From Amycolatopsis balhimycina FH 1894 (lineage in GTDB: Bacteria; Actinomycetota; Actinomycetes; Mycobacteriales; Pseudonocardiaceae): DNA of 64,000 nt. This document shows, piece by piece, positions 15,041 through 23,434 of this stretch. The notes under the pieces are model-generated. The model saw only the letters and a list, made by a program, of their open reading frames with translations, was not told the DNA's origin and searched no databases. Each line of letters starts with the position of its first letter. Position 1 is the first letter of the stretch. Made by a program: the position numbers and the translations under genes. The stretch is taken from positions 3,210,649-3,274,648 of the forward strand of contig NZ_KB913037.1 of the NCBI RefSeq assembly GCF_000384295.1, written 5' to 3'.

Positions 15041-17773
15041 ATGTCCTCGCAGTTCCCCCTTTCCCGAAGAGTCTTCCTCGGCGGCGTGTCGGCACTGGCC
15101 GCCACGGCCGTCACACCCTCGGTGGCCGCGGCTGCCGCCACCTCCGCGGCGTCCGGCGGCGGCGAGGTGCGCCTGCACTGGCTGGACGGCAGGCCCGCCG
15201 CCCCGGCAGGCTGCGCGTTCGGCGTCCCCTGGCCACGGGGAACGCTGGCCCGGAACGTCCCGCTGGCCCTGCACACCGCCAACGGCGCGCCGGTGCCGGT
15301 GCAGTCGTGGCCGCTGGCGTACTGGCCGGACGGTTCGGTCAAGTGGACCGGGCACGCCGTGACGTCGTCCGCCACCGCGGACGCGTTCGCGCTGGCCTCC
15401 GGGGCGCCCGCGCCGCCACCGGTTCCGGTCACCGTGCGCCGGTCGCCTCGCGAAATCGTGGTGGCCAACGGGACAGTCGAGCTGAAGATCGCGACGACGG
15501 GCCCGATCGCCGTGCCGTCGATTTCGCGCGCCGGCCGGGTCGTCGCCCGCGACGGCGAGCTCGTGCTGCGGTTGCAGGACCAGCCGGACGACGCCGACGA
15601 CTCCCGGGCACCCCGCCGCGAGGACTGGACGGGGATCGTCGAACGCGCCGAGGTCGAGCAGTCCGGGCCGGTGCGCGCGGTGGTGAAGCTGACCGGCCGG
15701 TACCGGCGCGACCGCGGCCGCGGTACGCGCGCGATCCTGCCGTGGACCCTGCGGGTCTACCTCGGCGCGGGTGACGACTCCCTGCGCGTCGTGCACAGCT
15801 TCCGCTGGGACGCCGACGAAAACCACGACTTCGTCCGGGGGCTGGGCTTGCGGTTCTCAGTCCCGCTGACCGACGAGCCGCACAACCGGCACGTCCGCTT
15901 CGGCACGGCCGCGGGCGGCGTGTGGGGCGAGCCGGTCCGGGTGCTCACCGGCCTGCGCCGCGACCCCGGCTCGGCGGTCCGGAAGGCCCAGACCGACGGC
16001 ACCGCCACGCCACCGGTCGCGCAGTGGGGCCAGCAGGTGCGCGACGGCTACCAGAACCTGGCTCTGTGGAACGACTTCACGCTGTTCCAGGAGTCAGCCC
16101 GGCACTTCGCGGTGTGGAAGCGCACCACGGCCGCGGGCAGCTGGCTGAAACACGCGGGCCGCGGCGACCGCGCGTCCGGCTTCGGCTATGTCGGCGGGGT
16201 CGGCGGCGGGCTGGGCTTCGGCCTGCGTGACTTCTGGCAGCGCGCCCCGCGTTCACTGGACATCCGCGGCGCGGCCACGGACACGGCCTCGGTGACGCTC
16301 TGGTCGTACTCCCCGCTGGCGCCCGCGATGGATCTGAGGACCTACGACACCGTCGCGCACGGGCTGGACCTTTCCTACGAAGACGTCCAAGAAGGCTTCG
16401 CGACGCCGCAGGGCATGGTGCGGTCGACCGAACTACGGCTGTGGGCGCTGGCGGCCACTCCGCCCCGGGACACGATCGCCGCGCTCTCGGCGACGCTGAC
16501 CGCGCCGCCACAGCTCGTCACGGACCCGGCGACCTACCACGCGGCCGGGGTGTTCGGCCGGTGGAGCCTGCCCGACCGCGGCACGCCCGCCCGCGCGGCC
16601 CTCGAAGACGGGATCGCCCGCGAGATCGGCTTCTACGCCGACCAGGTCGACGAGCGTGAGTGGTACGGGTTCTGGCACTACGGCGACGTCATGCACACCT
16701 ACGACGCCGACCGCCACGAGTGGCGCTACGACGTCGGCGGGTACGCCTGGGACAACGCCGAGCTCGGCACGGATGCCCTGCTGTGGTACGCCTTCCTGCG
16801 TTCGGGCGATCCCCGGACGTTCCGGCTCGCGCACGCCATGACCCAGCACGTGTCCGAAGTGGACACTCACCACAGCGGCCGGTTCGCCGGGCTGGGGTCG
16901 CGGCACGCCGTCGTGCACTGGGGCGACGGCGCCAAGGAGGCCAGGGTCGGCGAGTCGTTCACGAAACGGTTCTCCTACTACCTCACCGCCGACGAGCTGC
17001 TGGGCGAGCTGATCCGGTCGTCGCTGCAGGTGGACGAGACGCTGCGCACGGTCGATCCGCTGCGCGAAGTCCTGCCCCCGCAGACCAAGGCGCCGGCCCG
17101 CGTCCGGATCGGACCGGACTGGTACGCGCTGGTCAGCAACTGGCTGACGGAGTGGGAGCGCACCGGCGACGTCCGCTGGCGCGACCGGATCGTCACCGGC
17201 ATGAAGGATATCGCCACGTTCCCCGCCGGGCTCTTCACCGGCGAGGCGGGCGGCGCGGTCGGCTTCGACCCGGCGACCGGCCACCTCGTGAACCTGGAGA
17301 AGGGCGACTTCGACGGCGGCTACAACCTTTCGATGGCCTTCCTCGGCGAGCAGATCCTCTGGGAGGCCCTCGACCTCGTCGACGTCCCGGAGTTCCGCCG
17401 GACCTACCTGGACTTCGCCCGGTACGCCCAGGCGCCGTCGGCCGAGAAGATCGCCCGGTACGGCCGCGACTTCAACCCCGGGCTGTTCAAGACGATCTAC
17501 TCGCGCGTCACGGCCTGGGCGGGCGAGCAGCTGGGCGACGCGAGCCTGCGCAAGCGCGGCTGGGACCAGTTCACCAGCGACCCCGCGGGGAAGCCGTGGC
17601 CACCCGCGGAACGCGTCACCGGCTCCGCTGTCGCCAGTCCGGTGACGGAGATTCCCACCCGGACCACCACGAACCCCGCCGGCGACTTCGCCACGTTCGC
17701 GACCAACGACTTCGCCCAGCGCAACCTGGCCACCATCGCCCTGCTCGCCATCGCCCCGGAGGAAGCACCGTGA
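15041..17773 (+). CDS. Secreted PL26-type exo-rhamnogalacturonan lyase (PcRGLX/YetA-like)
   Basis: A 910-residue protein with a twin-arginine signal (LSRRVFLGGVSALAATAVTPSVAAA). Start ATG 15041 is set by GGAGG six bases upstream. The N-terminal beta domain has the family-typical GVPWPRGTL and YWPDGSVKWTGHAV motifs. The middle is a large alpha/alpha-barrel region (GFWHYGDVMHTYD, GGYAWDNAELGTD, THHSGRFAGLG). These fit the PcRGLX/YetA group of exo-acting rhamnogalacturonan lyases, which release unsaturated disaccharide from rhamnogalacturonan-I. It heads an operon with CE12 (stop/start overlap) and GH35. Assignment is from motif memory and context, not a search. Confidence 0.75.
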   Translation: MSSQFPLSRRVFLGGVSALAATAVTPSVAAAAATSAASGGGEVRLHWLDGRPAAPAGCAFGVPWPRGTLARNVPLALHTANGAPVPVQSWPLAYWPDGSVKWTGHAVTSSATADAFALASGAPAPPPVPVTVRRSPREIVVANGTVELKIATTGPIAVPSISRAGRVVARDGELVLRLQDQPDDADDSRAPRREDWTGIVERAEVEQSGPVRAVVKLTGRYRRDRGRGTRAILPWTLRVYLGAGDDSLRVVHSFRWDADENHDFVRGLGLRFSVPLTDEPHNRHVRFGTAAGGVWGEPVRVLTGLRRDPGSAVRKAQTDGTATPPVAQWGQQVRDGYQNLALWNDFTLFQESARHFAVWKRTTAAGSWLKHAGRGDRASGFGYVGGVGGGLGFGLRDFWQRAPRSLDIRGAATDTASVTLWSYSPLAPAMDLRTYDTVAHGLDLSYEDVQEGFATPQGMVRSTELRLWALAATPPRDTIAALSATLTAPPQLVTDPATYHAAGVFGRWSLPDRGTPARAALEDGIAREIGFYADQVDEREWYGFWHYGDVMHTYDADRHEWRYDVGGYAWDNAELGTDALLWYAFLRSGDPRTFRLAHAMTQHVSEVDTHHSGRFAGLGSRHAVVHWGDGAKEARVGESFTKRFSYYLTADELLGELIRSSLQVDETLRTVDPLREVLPPQTKAPARVRIGPDWYALVSNWLTEWERTGDVRWRDRIVTGMKDIATFPAGLFTGEAGGAVGFDPATGHLVNLEKGDFDGGYNLSMAFLGEQILWEALDLVDVPEFRRTYLDFARYAQAPSAEKIARYGRDFNPGLFKTIYSRVTAWAGEQLGDASLRKRGWDQFTSDPAGKPWPPAERVTGSAVASPVTEIPTRTTTNPAGDFATFATNDFAQRNLATIALLAIAPEEAP

Positions 17774-18783
17774 AGATCCTCGCCATGGTTGCTCTCCTCG
17801 CGTTAGGTGCCGCCCCGGCGGCCGCCTCCCCGCACTGGACCGTGTGCGACGGCTCGTGCTCGTTCGACGTGCCCCCGGGCGACTACGAGATCGAGGCGTT
17901 CCTGACCGGGCAGACGGGTCTCGACGTCGAAGCCCGGCGGATCGCCCTCGCCCCGGTGGACACCATGGCGGGGCAGTACGTCCACCGGTCGGTGACCGTC
18001 GAAGTCCGCACTCCAGAGGGGATGCCGAGCGGCGAGGACGGCCCGGGCACGCCGGGACTGCAGGTCCGGCTCACCGGGCCGTCGCCGAAGCCGATCCGCA
18101 TCGCCGTGACGCCCAAGCCGAGGGCACCCCGGATCTTCGTGATCAGCGACTCCACCGCCGCCGACTGGACGTCCCTGCCGAAGAACGGCTGGGCGCAAGC
18201 TCTGCCGGAGTTCTTCCGCGCCGGGCCCAGCGTGCGGAACTACGCGCAGTCCGGCGCGAGCACGGTCAGCTACCTCGCCGACGCGCGCTACTTCCCGCGC
18301 GTGCGCCCGATGATCCGCCCCGGCGACGAGGTGCTGATCCAGCTGGCGCACAACGACAAGCAGACGACCGAAGACGTCTACCGCGCCAACCTCGCCACCC
18401 TGATCGACGGCGTCCGGGCCCAAGGCGGGGCGCCGGTGCTGGTCACGCCTCCGGTGCGGCACCGGTTCGGCGCGGACGGGAAGCTCACCCCGCTCGGCCT
18501 GGTCGTCAACAACCTGGGCGTGGACCTGCCCGCGGTGATGCGCGACGTCGCCCGGCAGCGGAAGATCCCGCTGCTCGACCTCACAGCACGCAGCCAGGCG
18601 CTGGTGGAAGGCCTGGGCGAAGCCGCTTCCTGGCCGTTGTACCTGACGCTCGCGCACGACGGCGTCGACGACGCCACCCACCTCAGCCGGTACGGCGCCG
18701 AGCAGTACGCCGCACTCGTCGCGCGAGCCATGGCCGAAGCCCGGCTGCCGTTCTCGCTCTTCCTGCGTCCCGAAAGGCTTTGA
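17770..18783 (+). CDS. Secreted CE12-like rhamnogalacturonan acetylesterase
   Basis: A 337-residue protein starting at GTG 17770, whose last two bases overlap the lyase stop. It has a signal peptide (KILAMVALLALGAAPAAAS), an N-terminal beta-domain like that of the paralogue at 5367, and an SGNH domain with VISDSTA (Ser128), LAHND (Asn195) and DATHL (Asp301, His304). The block-I glycine usual in GDST is replaced by serine, though the nucleophile remains. It should deacetylate rhamnogalacturonan to help the adjacent lyase. GH35 starts two bases after its stop. Confidence 0.87.
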   Translation: MKILAMVALLALGAAPAAASPHWTVCDGSCSFDVPPGDYEIEAFLTGQTGLDVEARRIALAPVDTMAGQYVHRSVTVEVRTPEGMPSGEDGPGTPGLQVRLTGPSPKPIRIAVTPKPRAPRIFVISDSTAADWTSLPKNGWAQALPEFFRAGPSVRNYAQSGASTVSYLADARYFPRVRPMIRPGDEVLIQLAHNDKQTTEDVYRANLATLIDGVRAQGGAPVLVTPPVRHRFGADGKLTPLGLVVNNLGVDLPAVMRDVARQRKIPLLDLTARSQALVEGLGEAASWPLYLTLAHDGVDDATHLSRYGAEQYAALVARAMAEARLPFSLFLRPERL

Positions 18784-18785
18784 CG

Positions 18786-21710
18786 ATGAGACGTCGTCTT
18801 CTCACCCTCGCGCTCGCCCTGGCCACGGCGGCCGGGTTGAGCAGCGCGCCGGTGGCCGAGGCGGCCCCGCACGCCCAGCACCAGGTCACTTTCGACAAGT
18901 ATTCGCTGATGCTGGACGGGCAGCGGCAGTTCGTCTGGTCCGGCGAGTTCCACCCGTTCCGGCTGCCCAGCCCGGACCTGTGGCGTGACGTGCTGCAGAA
19001 GATGAAAGCCACCGGCTACAACGCCGTCTCGATCTACTTCGACTGGAACTACCACTCGCCCGCGCCCGGCGTGTACGACTTCACCGGCGTCCGCGACATG
19101 GACCGCGTGCTCGACCTCGCGGCCGAGGCCGGGCTGTACGTCATCGCACGGCCCGGGCCATACATCAACGCCGAGGTCACCGGCGGCGGGTTCCCCGGCT
19201 GGCTGGCCACACAGCAGGGCAAGGCCCGCAGCGACGCGCCCGACTACCTGGCCGCGGCCGACGAGTGGCTGACCGCGATCGACCGGATCATCGCGCGGCA
19301 CCAGTACACCGACGGTCGCGGCCCGGTCATCCTCTACCAGATCGAGAACGAGCTGGCCGCCACCGGCGTGTCCCAGCAGAACTACATCGCGCACCTCTAC
19401 GACAAGGTGCGGGCCGACGGCATCGGCGTCCCGATCTTCCACAACGACAAGGGCCGCAACGGGATCTGGGTCCCGCCGGACTCCGGCGTGCCCGGCACCG
19501 TGCCGGGCAAGGTCGACCTCTACGCGTGGGACACCTACCCGGCGGGCACCTGCCGTCCCGACGCCACCCCCGGCGCGCCGAGCAACGCCCCGGACTGGGG
19601 GCTCTACGGGCCGGGCGGGGCGAAGGGCGGCGCGAGCGCGTCGCCGAACACGCCCGGGTTCACCGCCGAGTTCGGCGGCGGCTGGTTCGACTACTGGGGC
19701 AGCAACGGCACCTACCCGTGCACGGCGGTCCGCCAGGGCCCCGGCTACGAGCGCGTGTTCTACGGCACCAACATCGCGAACGGCCTGACCATCCAGAACT
19801 TCTACATGACCTTCGGCGGGACGTCGTGGGGCTGGCTGCCGGCCCCGGTCGTCTACTCGTCGTACGACTACGGCGCGGCCATCGACGAAGGCCGCCAGCT
19901 GCGGCCGAAGGCGCTGACGATGAAGGAGCTGGGCTACTTCCTGCAGGCGGTGCCGCCGATCACCAAGCAGGACAAGGCGGACCCCATCACCCCGTCGTCG
20001 GCGGCCGTGAAGGTCTACCACAACGTCAACCCGGACACGAAGACGCACTTCTACCTGCCGGTGCACAACCCGCCGAAGGCCACGACGGACGACGCGTTCA
20101 CCTTCCCACTGTCCACAGCGGACGGCTCGTACACGGTGCCGCAGGCGGGCACGCTGCGCCTGAACGGCCAGGACGCCAAGCACCTCGTGGCGAACTTCGA
20201 CCTCGCGGGCCAGCACCTGGTGTACTCGACGTCGGAAATCACGACGTCGGTGGCCGGCACCGTGCTGCTGAACGGCCGTCCCGGCGAAGACGGGGAAACG
20301 ACCCTGCGGTACGCGACGCAACCCCGGGTGGACGTCCTTTCCGGTGCCGCCACGTCCACCTGGGACGCCGCGAACGGTGACCTGCGGCTGAACTACGTCC
20401 ATAATGGACTTGCCCGAGTTCGGATCTCCGGCGGCGGCCGGGCTCCGGTGACCCTGCTGCTGGCCGACGACGCGACCGCCGACACGTTCTGGCGCCAGGA
20501 CACCGCGGCCGGCCCCGTCCTCGTCCGCGGCCCGGCGATACTGCGCACCGCACGGTCGATCGGCCCGTTCCTGGCGCTGACCGGCGACACCGCCCGGGCC
20601 AGTGACCTCGAGGTGTGGGGCCCCGCTGCGGTGGTCTCGTGGAACGGGCGGCCGGTGCCGGCCCGGCGGACGACGTCGTCGAGTCTGCTGGCGACGGCGC
20701 AGCTGCTCGGCCCGGCGGCGGTCGAGCTGCCCCTCCTGACCGGGTGGAAGCAGGCTCCCGGCTCGCCCGAATCGGCGGTCGCCTACGACGACCGCGGGTG
20801 GCCGTCCGCGGACAAGACGACTACCGCGAGCACGACCAAACCCCCGGCGGGGCAACCGGTTCTCACTGCGGACGACTACGGCTTCCACACCGGCGACGTC
20901 TGGTACCGGGGGCACGCGAACGGTCCGGTCCCGGCCGAGCTGACCCTGACGTACGGCGGTGGTGGCGCGGGAATGCTGCAGGCGTGGCTCGACGGGCGTT
21001 ATCTCGGCCAGCACGTGCTGCCGAGCGCGCTGGCGTCCCCGCCGACGACCGGCACTGCCACCTTCGCCGTGCCGGAGGAGTTGCGCGGCGAAGGTGAGCA
21101 CGTCCTTTCGGTGATGGTGCGCGACAACGGCCACAACGAGGACGGCGGCGTCAACGACGCCCACAAGGAAGGCCGTGGGCTCATCTCGTCGTCGCTCACC
21201 GGCGTGGCCTGGAAGATCCGGGGCGGCGTCGCGGATCCGGTGCGGGGCCCGCTGAACAACGGCGGCCTCGACGGCGAGCGCGCGGGCTGGTCCCTGCCGG
21301 GCTACCCGGACGCCCGCTGGGCGGCGGGCCAGGTCCCGGCCGCGACGGCGGCGCCGGGCACCACGTGGTACCGCACGAACTTCACCCTGAACGTCCCGAA
21401 GGGACAGGACGCCTCGCTGGGCCTGACCATCGGCGACCCGGCGACGCCGCGGTCGGGCGGCCGCTACCGGGCGCTGCTCTTCGTGAACGGGTGGAACCTC
21501 GGGCAGTACCTCGCCGACGTCGGTCCACAACACACGTTCGCGCTGCCGAACGGCGTCCTGAACCCGAACGGGCGCAACACCCTCGCCCTGGCGGTGACCA
21601 GCGACGGCGGTCCGGGGAACGGCCTCGAAACCGTGGCGCTGACCGACCTCGGCACGGTCCGGGGCGGGGTCCCGGTCCGGCTGGTCGGCTCGCCGGGGTA
21701 CCGGCACTGA
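18786..21710 (+). CDS. Secreted GH35 beta-galactosidase
   Basis: A 974-residue multidomain enzyme with a signal peptide (RRLLTLALALATAAGLSSAPVAEA). The GH35 barrel carries WSGEFHPFRLP, RPGPYINAEVTGGGFPGWL, the acid/base motif QIENEL (Glu189) and the nucleophile in TAEFGGGW (Glu295). Beyond about residue 400 come the beta-rich domains of large, fungal-type GH35 galactosidases, including two jelly-roll-like segments (WYRGHANGP; TWYRTNFTLNVP). It should release terminal galactose from galactan oligomers outside the cell. It is third in the PL26-CE12-GH35 operon and is followed by a strong terminator. Confidence 0.92.
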   Translation: MRRRLLTLALALATAAGLSSAPVAEAAPHAQHQVTFDKYSLMLDGQRQFVWSGEFHPFRLPSPDLWRDVLQKMKATGYNAVSIYFDWNYHSPAPGVYDFTGVRDMDRVLDLAAEAGLYVIARPGPYINAEVTGGGFPGWLATQQGKARSDAPDYLAAADEWLTAIDRIIARHQYTDGRGPVILYQIENELAATGVSQQNYIAHLYDKVRADGIGVPIFHNDKGRNGIWVPPDSGVPGTVPGKVDLYAWDTYPAGTCRPDATPGAPSNAPDWGLYGPGGAKGGASASPNTPGFTAEFGGGWFDYWGSNGTYPCTAVRQGPGYERVFYGTNIANGLTIQNFYMTFGGTSWGWLPAPVVYSSYDYGAAIDEGRQLRPKALTMKELGYFLQAVPPITKQDKADPITPSSAAVKVYHNVNPDTKTHFYLPVHNPPKATTDDAFTFPLSTADGSYTVPQAGTLRLNGQDAKHLVANFDLAGQHLVYSTSEITTSVAGTVLLNGRPGEDGETTLRYATQPRVDVLSGAATSTWDAANGDLRLNYVHNGLARVRISGGGRAPVTLLLADDATADTFWRQDTAAGPVLVRGPAILRTARSIGPFLALTGDTARASDLEVWGPAAVVSWNGRPVPARRTTSSSLLATAQLLGPAAVELPLLTGWKQAPGSPESAVAYDDRGWPSADKTTTASTTKPPAGQPVLTADDYGFHTGDVWYRGHANGPVPAELTLTYGGGGAGMLQAWLDGRYLGQHVLPSALASPPTTGTATFAVPEELRGEGEHVLSVMVRDNGHNEDGGVNDAHKEGRGLISSSLTGVAWKIRGGVADPVRGPLNNGGLDGERAGWSLPGYPDARWAAGQVPAATAAPGTTWYRTNFTLNVPKGQDASLGLTIGDPATPRSGGRYRALLFVNGWNLGQYLADVGPQHTFALPNGVLNPNGRNTLALAVTSDGGPGNGLETVALTDLGTVRGGVPVRLVGSPGYRH

Positions 21711-21732
21711 GCGGCTGCCCGAACGAGTGACA

Positions 21733-21767
21733 CCCCGGCGGGCCCGTTTCCTTCGGGCCCGCCGGGG
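21733..21767 (+). terminator. Rho-independent terminator after the GH35 gene
   Basis: Perfect 14-bp stem (21733-21746 with 21754-21767) of CCCCGGCGGGCCCG and its complement, a seven-base loop TTTCCTT, then a short T-containing tail (GTATTTCC). It closes the 15041-21710 operon. Confidence 0.9.
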
Positions 21768-21804
21768 GTATTTCCGTGCTGCCGATACTGCCGACTGACC
21801 ATGC

Positions 21805-22035
21805 GTGCTGGTGGCGCGAGGTGAGGTCATGGTGACGACGACGGGCGATGGTGAGCTGACGGACGCGGCCGGCCGCTACGGCGCGGACATGGCCCGCAGC
21901 CGCTCGCTGACCCTGATCATGCTCGCGCAGAACCACGCGCGGCAAGGCGACTTCGACGAAGCCACCCGCGTCGGCGCGGAGGCGCTCGATTTGGCGCGCG
22001 ACCTGGGCTCAGTCCGCCCCAAACCCCTGACCTGA
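21805..22035 (+). pseudogene. Remnant resembling the C-terminus of an XRE/TPR-type regulator
   Basis: A 76-codon frame whose central part (RYGADMARSRSLTLIMLAQN, then ARQGDFDEATRVGAEALDLA) resembles the last tetratricopeptide-like helices common at the C-terminus of actinobacterial XRE regulators. No helix-turn-helix region lies upstream: the start region is only 37 bp from the GH35 terminator. It is most likely a fragment left by deletion. It abuts the 21-bp repeat array. Called from sequence flavour only; an intact small protein is not excluded. Confidence 0.45.
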
Positions 22036-22043
22036 CCCTGGGT

Positions 22044-22256
22044 ACGCGAGTTCCGTTTCCAAACACGCGAGTTCCGGCCTCAATCACGCGAGTTACGGCC
22101 CGGATCACCCGGGTCCGGGCCGCCCGTCGTGCCCGGAGGGTCGACTCGCGTACCCGGTCGGTCGGGTCGCGTGATTGGACCCGGAACCCACGTGACTGCG
22201 ACCGGAACTCGCGTGACTGGAGCCGGAACTCGCGTGATCGGAAACGGAACTCGTGT
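22044..22256. repeat. Head-to-head array of 21-bp-period repeats
   Basis: A 12-bp core, consensus ACGCGAGTTCCG, starts at 22044, 22065, 22086 and 22107 in one orientation. Its reverse complement starts at 22140, 22161, 22182, 22203, 22224 and 22245. Every step within each arm is exactly 21 bp, and cores vary by a few bases. The array fills the gap between the regulator remnant and the TetR gene. There are no spacers of CRISPR length and no cas genes nearby. Confidence 0.85.
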
Positions 22257-22285
22257 GCCTGGGCCGTCGGCTCGGTGGGCCTGGC

Positions 22286-22882
22286 TCAGCTCGGCTCGAT
22301 CGCGATGGTGCGCAGGGCGCGGTGGATGAGGTCCGGGAGGGCTCCGCCGTGGTCGACCCAGTCGTCGAGGGAGATGCGGACCGCGGCCATCGCGAGGGCG
22401 GCCAGCAGGCGCGGCCGGGGGTCGTGGGCGGAGACGTCGCCGAAGCGGGGCGTGAGGAGTTCGGCGATCGCCTGCTCGTAGCGGTGGTACGCCTGGGCCG
22501 TCCAGGCGCCCAGGGTCGGCGAGGAGCGGGTGAGGCGGGCCAGTTCGCGGATCTGGCCCGCGTGGGCCGGGAACTCGGCCGCGAGTTCGCCGAACGCCGC
22601 CACCAGCGCCTCCTTTGCCGGCAGGTCGTCCGGCTGGTGGGCGATCGCTTCGGTGACCAGGGTGAGCCAGGGCCCGGTGATGCCTTCCGCGACCGCGCTT
22701 TCCTTGGTGTCGTAGTAGCGGAAGAAGGTCGCGCGCGCGACTTCGGCGTCCGCCGCGATCTGGTCCACCGTCGTGCCGCCGACCCCGTGCAGGCCGGCCA
22801 GCCGGGCCGCCGACGCGGCGATCCGCGCGTTCGTCGCCCGCCTCTTGCGCACGGCGAGGCTTTCCGGTTGGCTATGAGACAT
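22286..22882 (-). CDS. TetR-family transcriptional regulator
   Basis: A 198-residue repressor. An N-terminal basic stretch (AVRKRRATNARIAASAARLAG) leads into the helix-turn-helix (TTVDQIAADAEVARATFFRYYDTKE, about residues 37-61). The C-terminal ligand domain is helical and of unknown specificity. The start ATG 22882 lies inside its own candidate operator, which suggests autorepression and a very short or absent leader. It is divergent from the PPOX/acyl-CoA synthetase operon and most likely controls it. Confidence 0.9.
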   Translation of the reverse strand: MSHSQPESLAVRKRRATNARIAASAARLAGLHGVGGTTVDQIAADAEVARATFFRYYDTKESAVAEGITGPWLTLVTEAIAHQPDDLPAKEALVAAFGELAAEFPAHAGQIRELARLTRSSPTLGAWTAQAYHRYEQAIAELLTPRFGDVSAHDPRPRLLAALAMAAVRISLDDWVDHGGALPDLIHRALRTIAIEPS

Positions 22883-22909
22883 AGTCTCATTCTGTACTAT
22901 GTCTCATAG
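22872..22909. promoter_or_regulatory. TetR operator between divergent genes
   Basis: CTATGAGACATAGT (22872-22885) and ACTATGTCTCATAG (22896-22909) are perfect inverted 14-mers separated by 10 bp. Nested inside is the shorter palindrome ATGAGAC-ATA-GTCTCAT (22874-22890). The site covers the TetR start codon and lies 18 bp before the PPOX start. Confidence 0.85.
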
Positions 22910-22927
22910 AGGAGCAAAGGGGCTCTC

Positions 22928-23434
22928 ATGGGCGTGAACCAGCGCGAGCAGATCGTGATGTCCGCGGAAGAGATCACGGAGTTCTTGAACCGGCAGCGGG
23001 TCGCGACACTCGCCACGGTCGCACCGTCGGGACAGCCCCACCTCGTCGCCATGTGGTACGCCGTGCTCGACGGCGTGCTGTGGTTCGAGACCAAGGCCAA
23101 GTCGCAGAAGGCCACGAACCTGCGGCGCGACGGCCGGGTCACCGTGATGGTCGAGACCGGCGACACCTACGACACGCTGCGCGGAGTCGCCCTGGAGGGA
23201 CGCGCCGAAATCGTCGACGACGCCGACGCGCTGTGGGCCGTCGGCGTGAGCATCTGGGAACGCTACAACGGTCCCTACACCGAAGAAGTACGGCCGATGG
23301 TCGAGTTCATGCTCGCCAAGCGGGTCGCCGTCCGCCTCGACGTCGAGCGGACGCGGTCGTGGGACCACCGCAAGCTCGGGCTGCCCGCCCTCCCGCTCGG
23401 CGGCACCACCGCCGCGCACCTGCGGGAGGCGTGA
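22928..23434 (+). CDS. PPOX-class flavin/F420-dependent oxidoreductase
   Basis: A 168-residue split-barrel protein of the pyridoxamine-phosphate-oxidase-like superfamily. Visible features are FLNRQRVATLATVAPSGQPH near the N-terminus, MWYAVLDGVLWFETKAKSQK, and NLRRDGRVTVMVETGD, the pattern of actinobacterial F420-binding PPOX proteins. It probably reduces a small substrate or degrades a xenobiotic; the actual substrate is not evident. It overlaps the acyl-CoA synthetase gene by one base (TGATG), so the two are translationally coupled and likely work together under the divergent TetR. Confidence 0.82.
   Translation: MGVNQREQIVMSAEEITEFLNRQRVATLATVAPSGQPHLVAMWYAVLDGVLWFETKAKSQKATNLRRDGRVTVMVETGDTYDTLRGVALEGRAEIVDDADALWAVGVSIWERYNGPYTEEVRPMVEFMLAKRVAVRLDVERTRSWDHRKLGLPALPLGGTTAAHLREA

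Noticed and set aside
18378..21830. An 1,150-codon minus-strand open frame opposite GH35
   Set aside because: Shadow of the CE12/GH35 coding strand; its translation is low-complexity and motif-free, while the sense strand has clear catalytic motifs.
22044..22256. CRISPR array
   Set aside because: Cores are 12 bp on a 21-bp grid, change orientation midway, lack unique spacers of 30 bp or so, and no cas genes are near.
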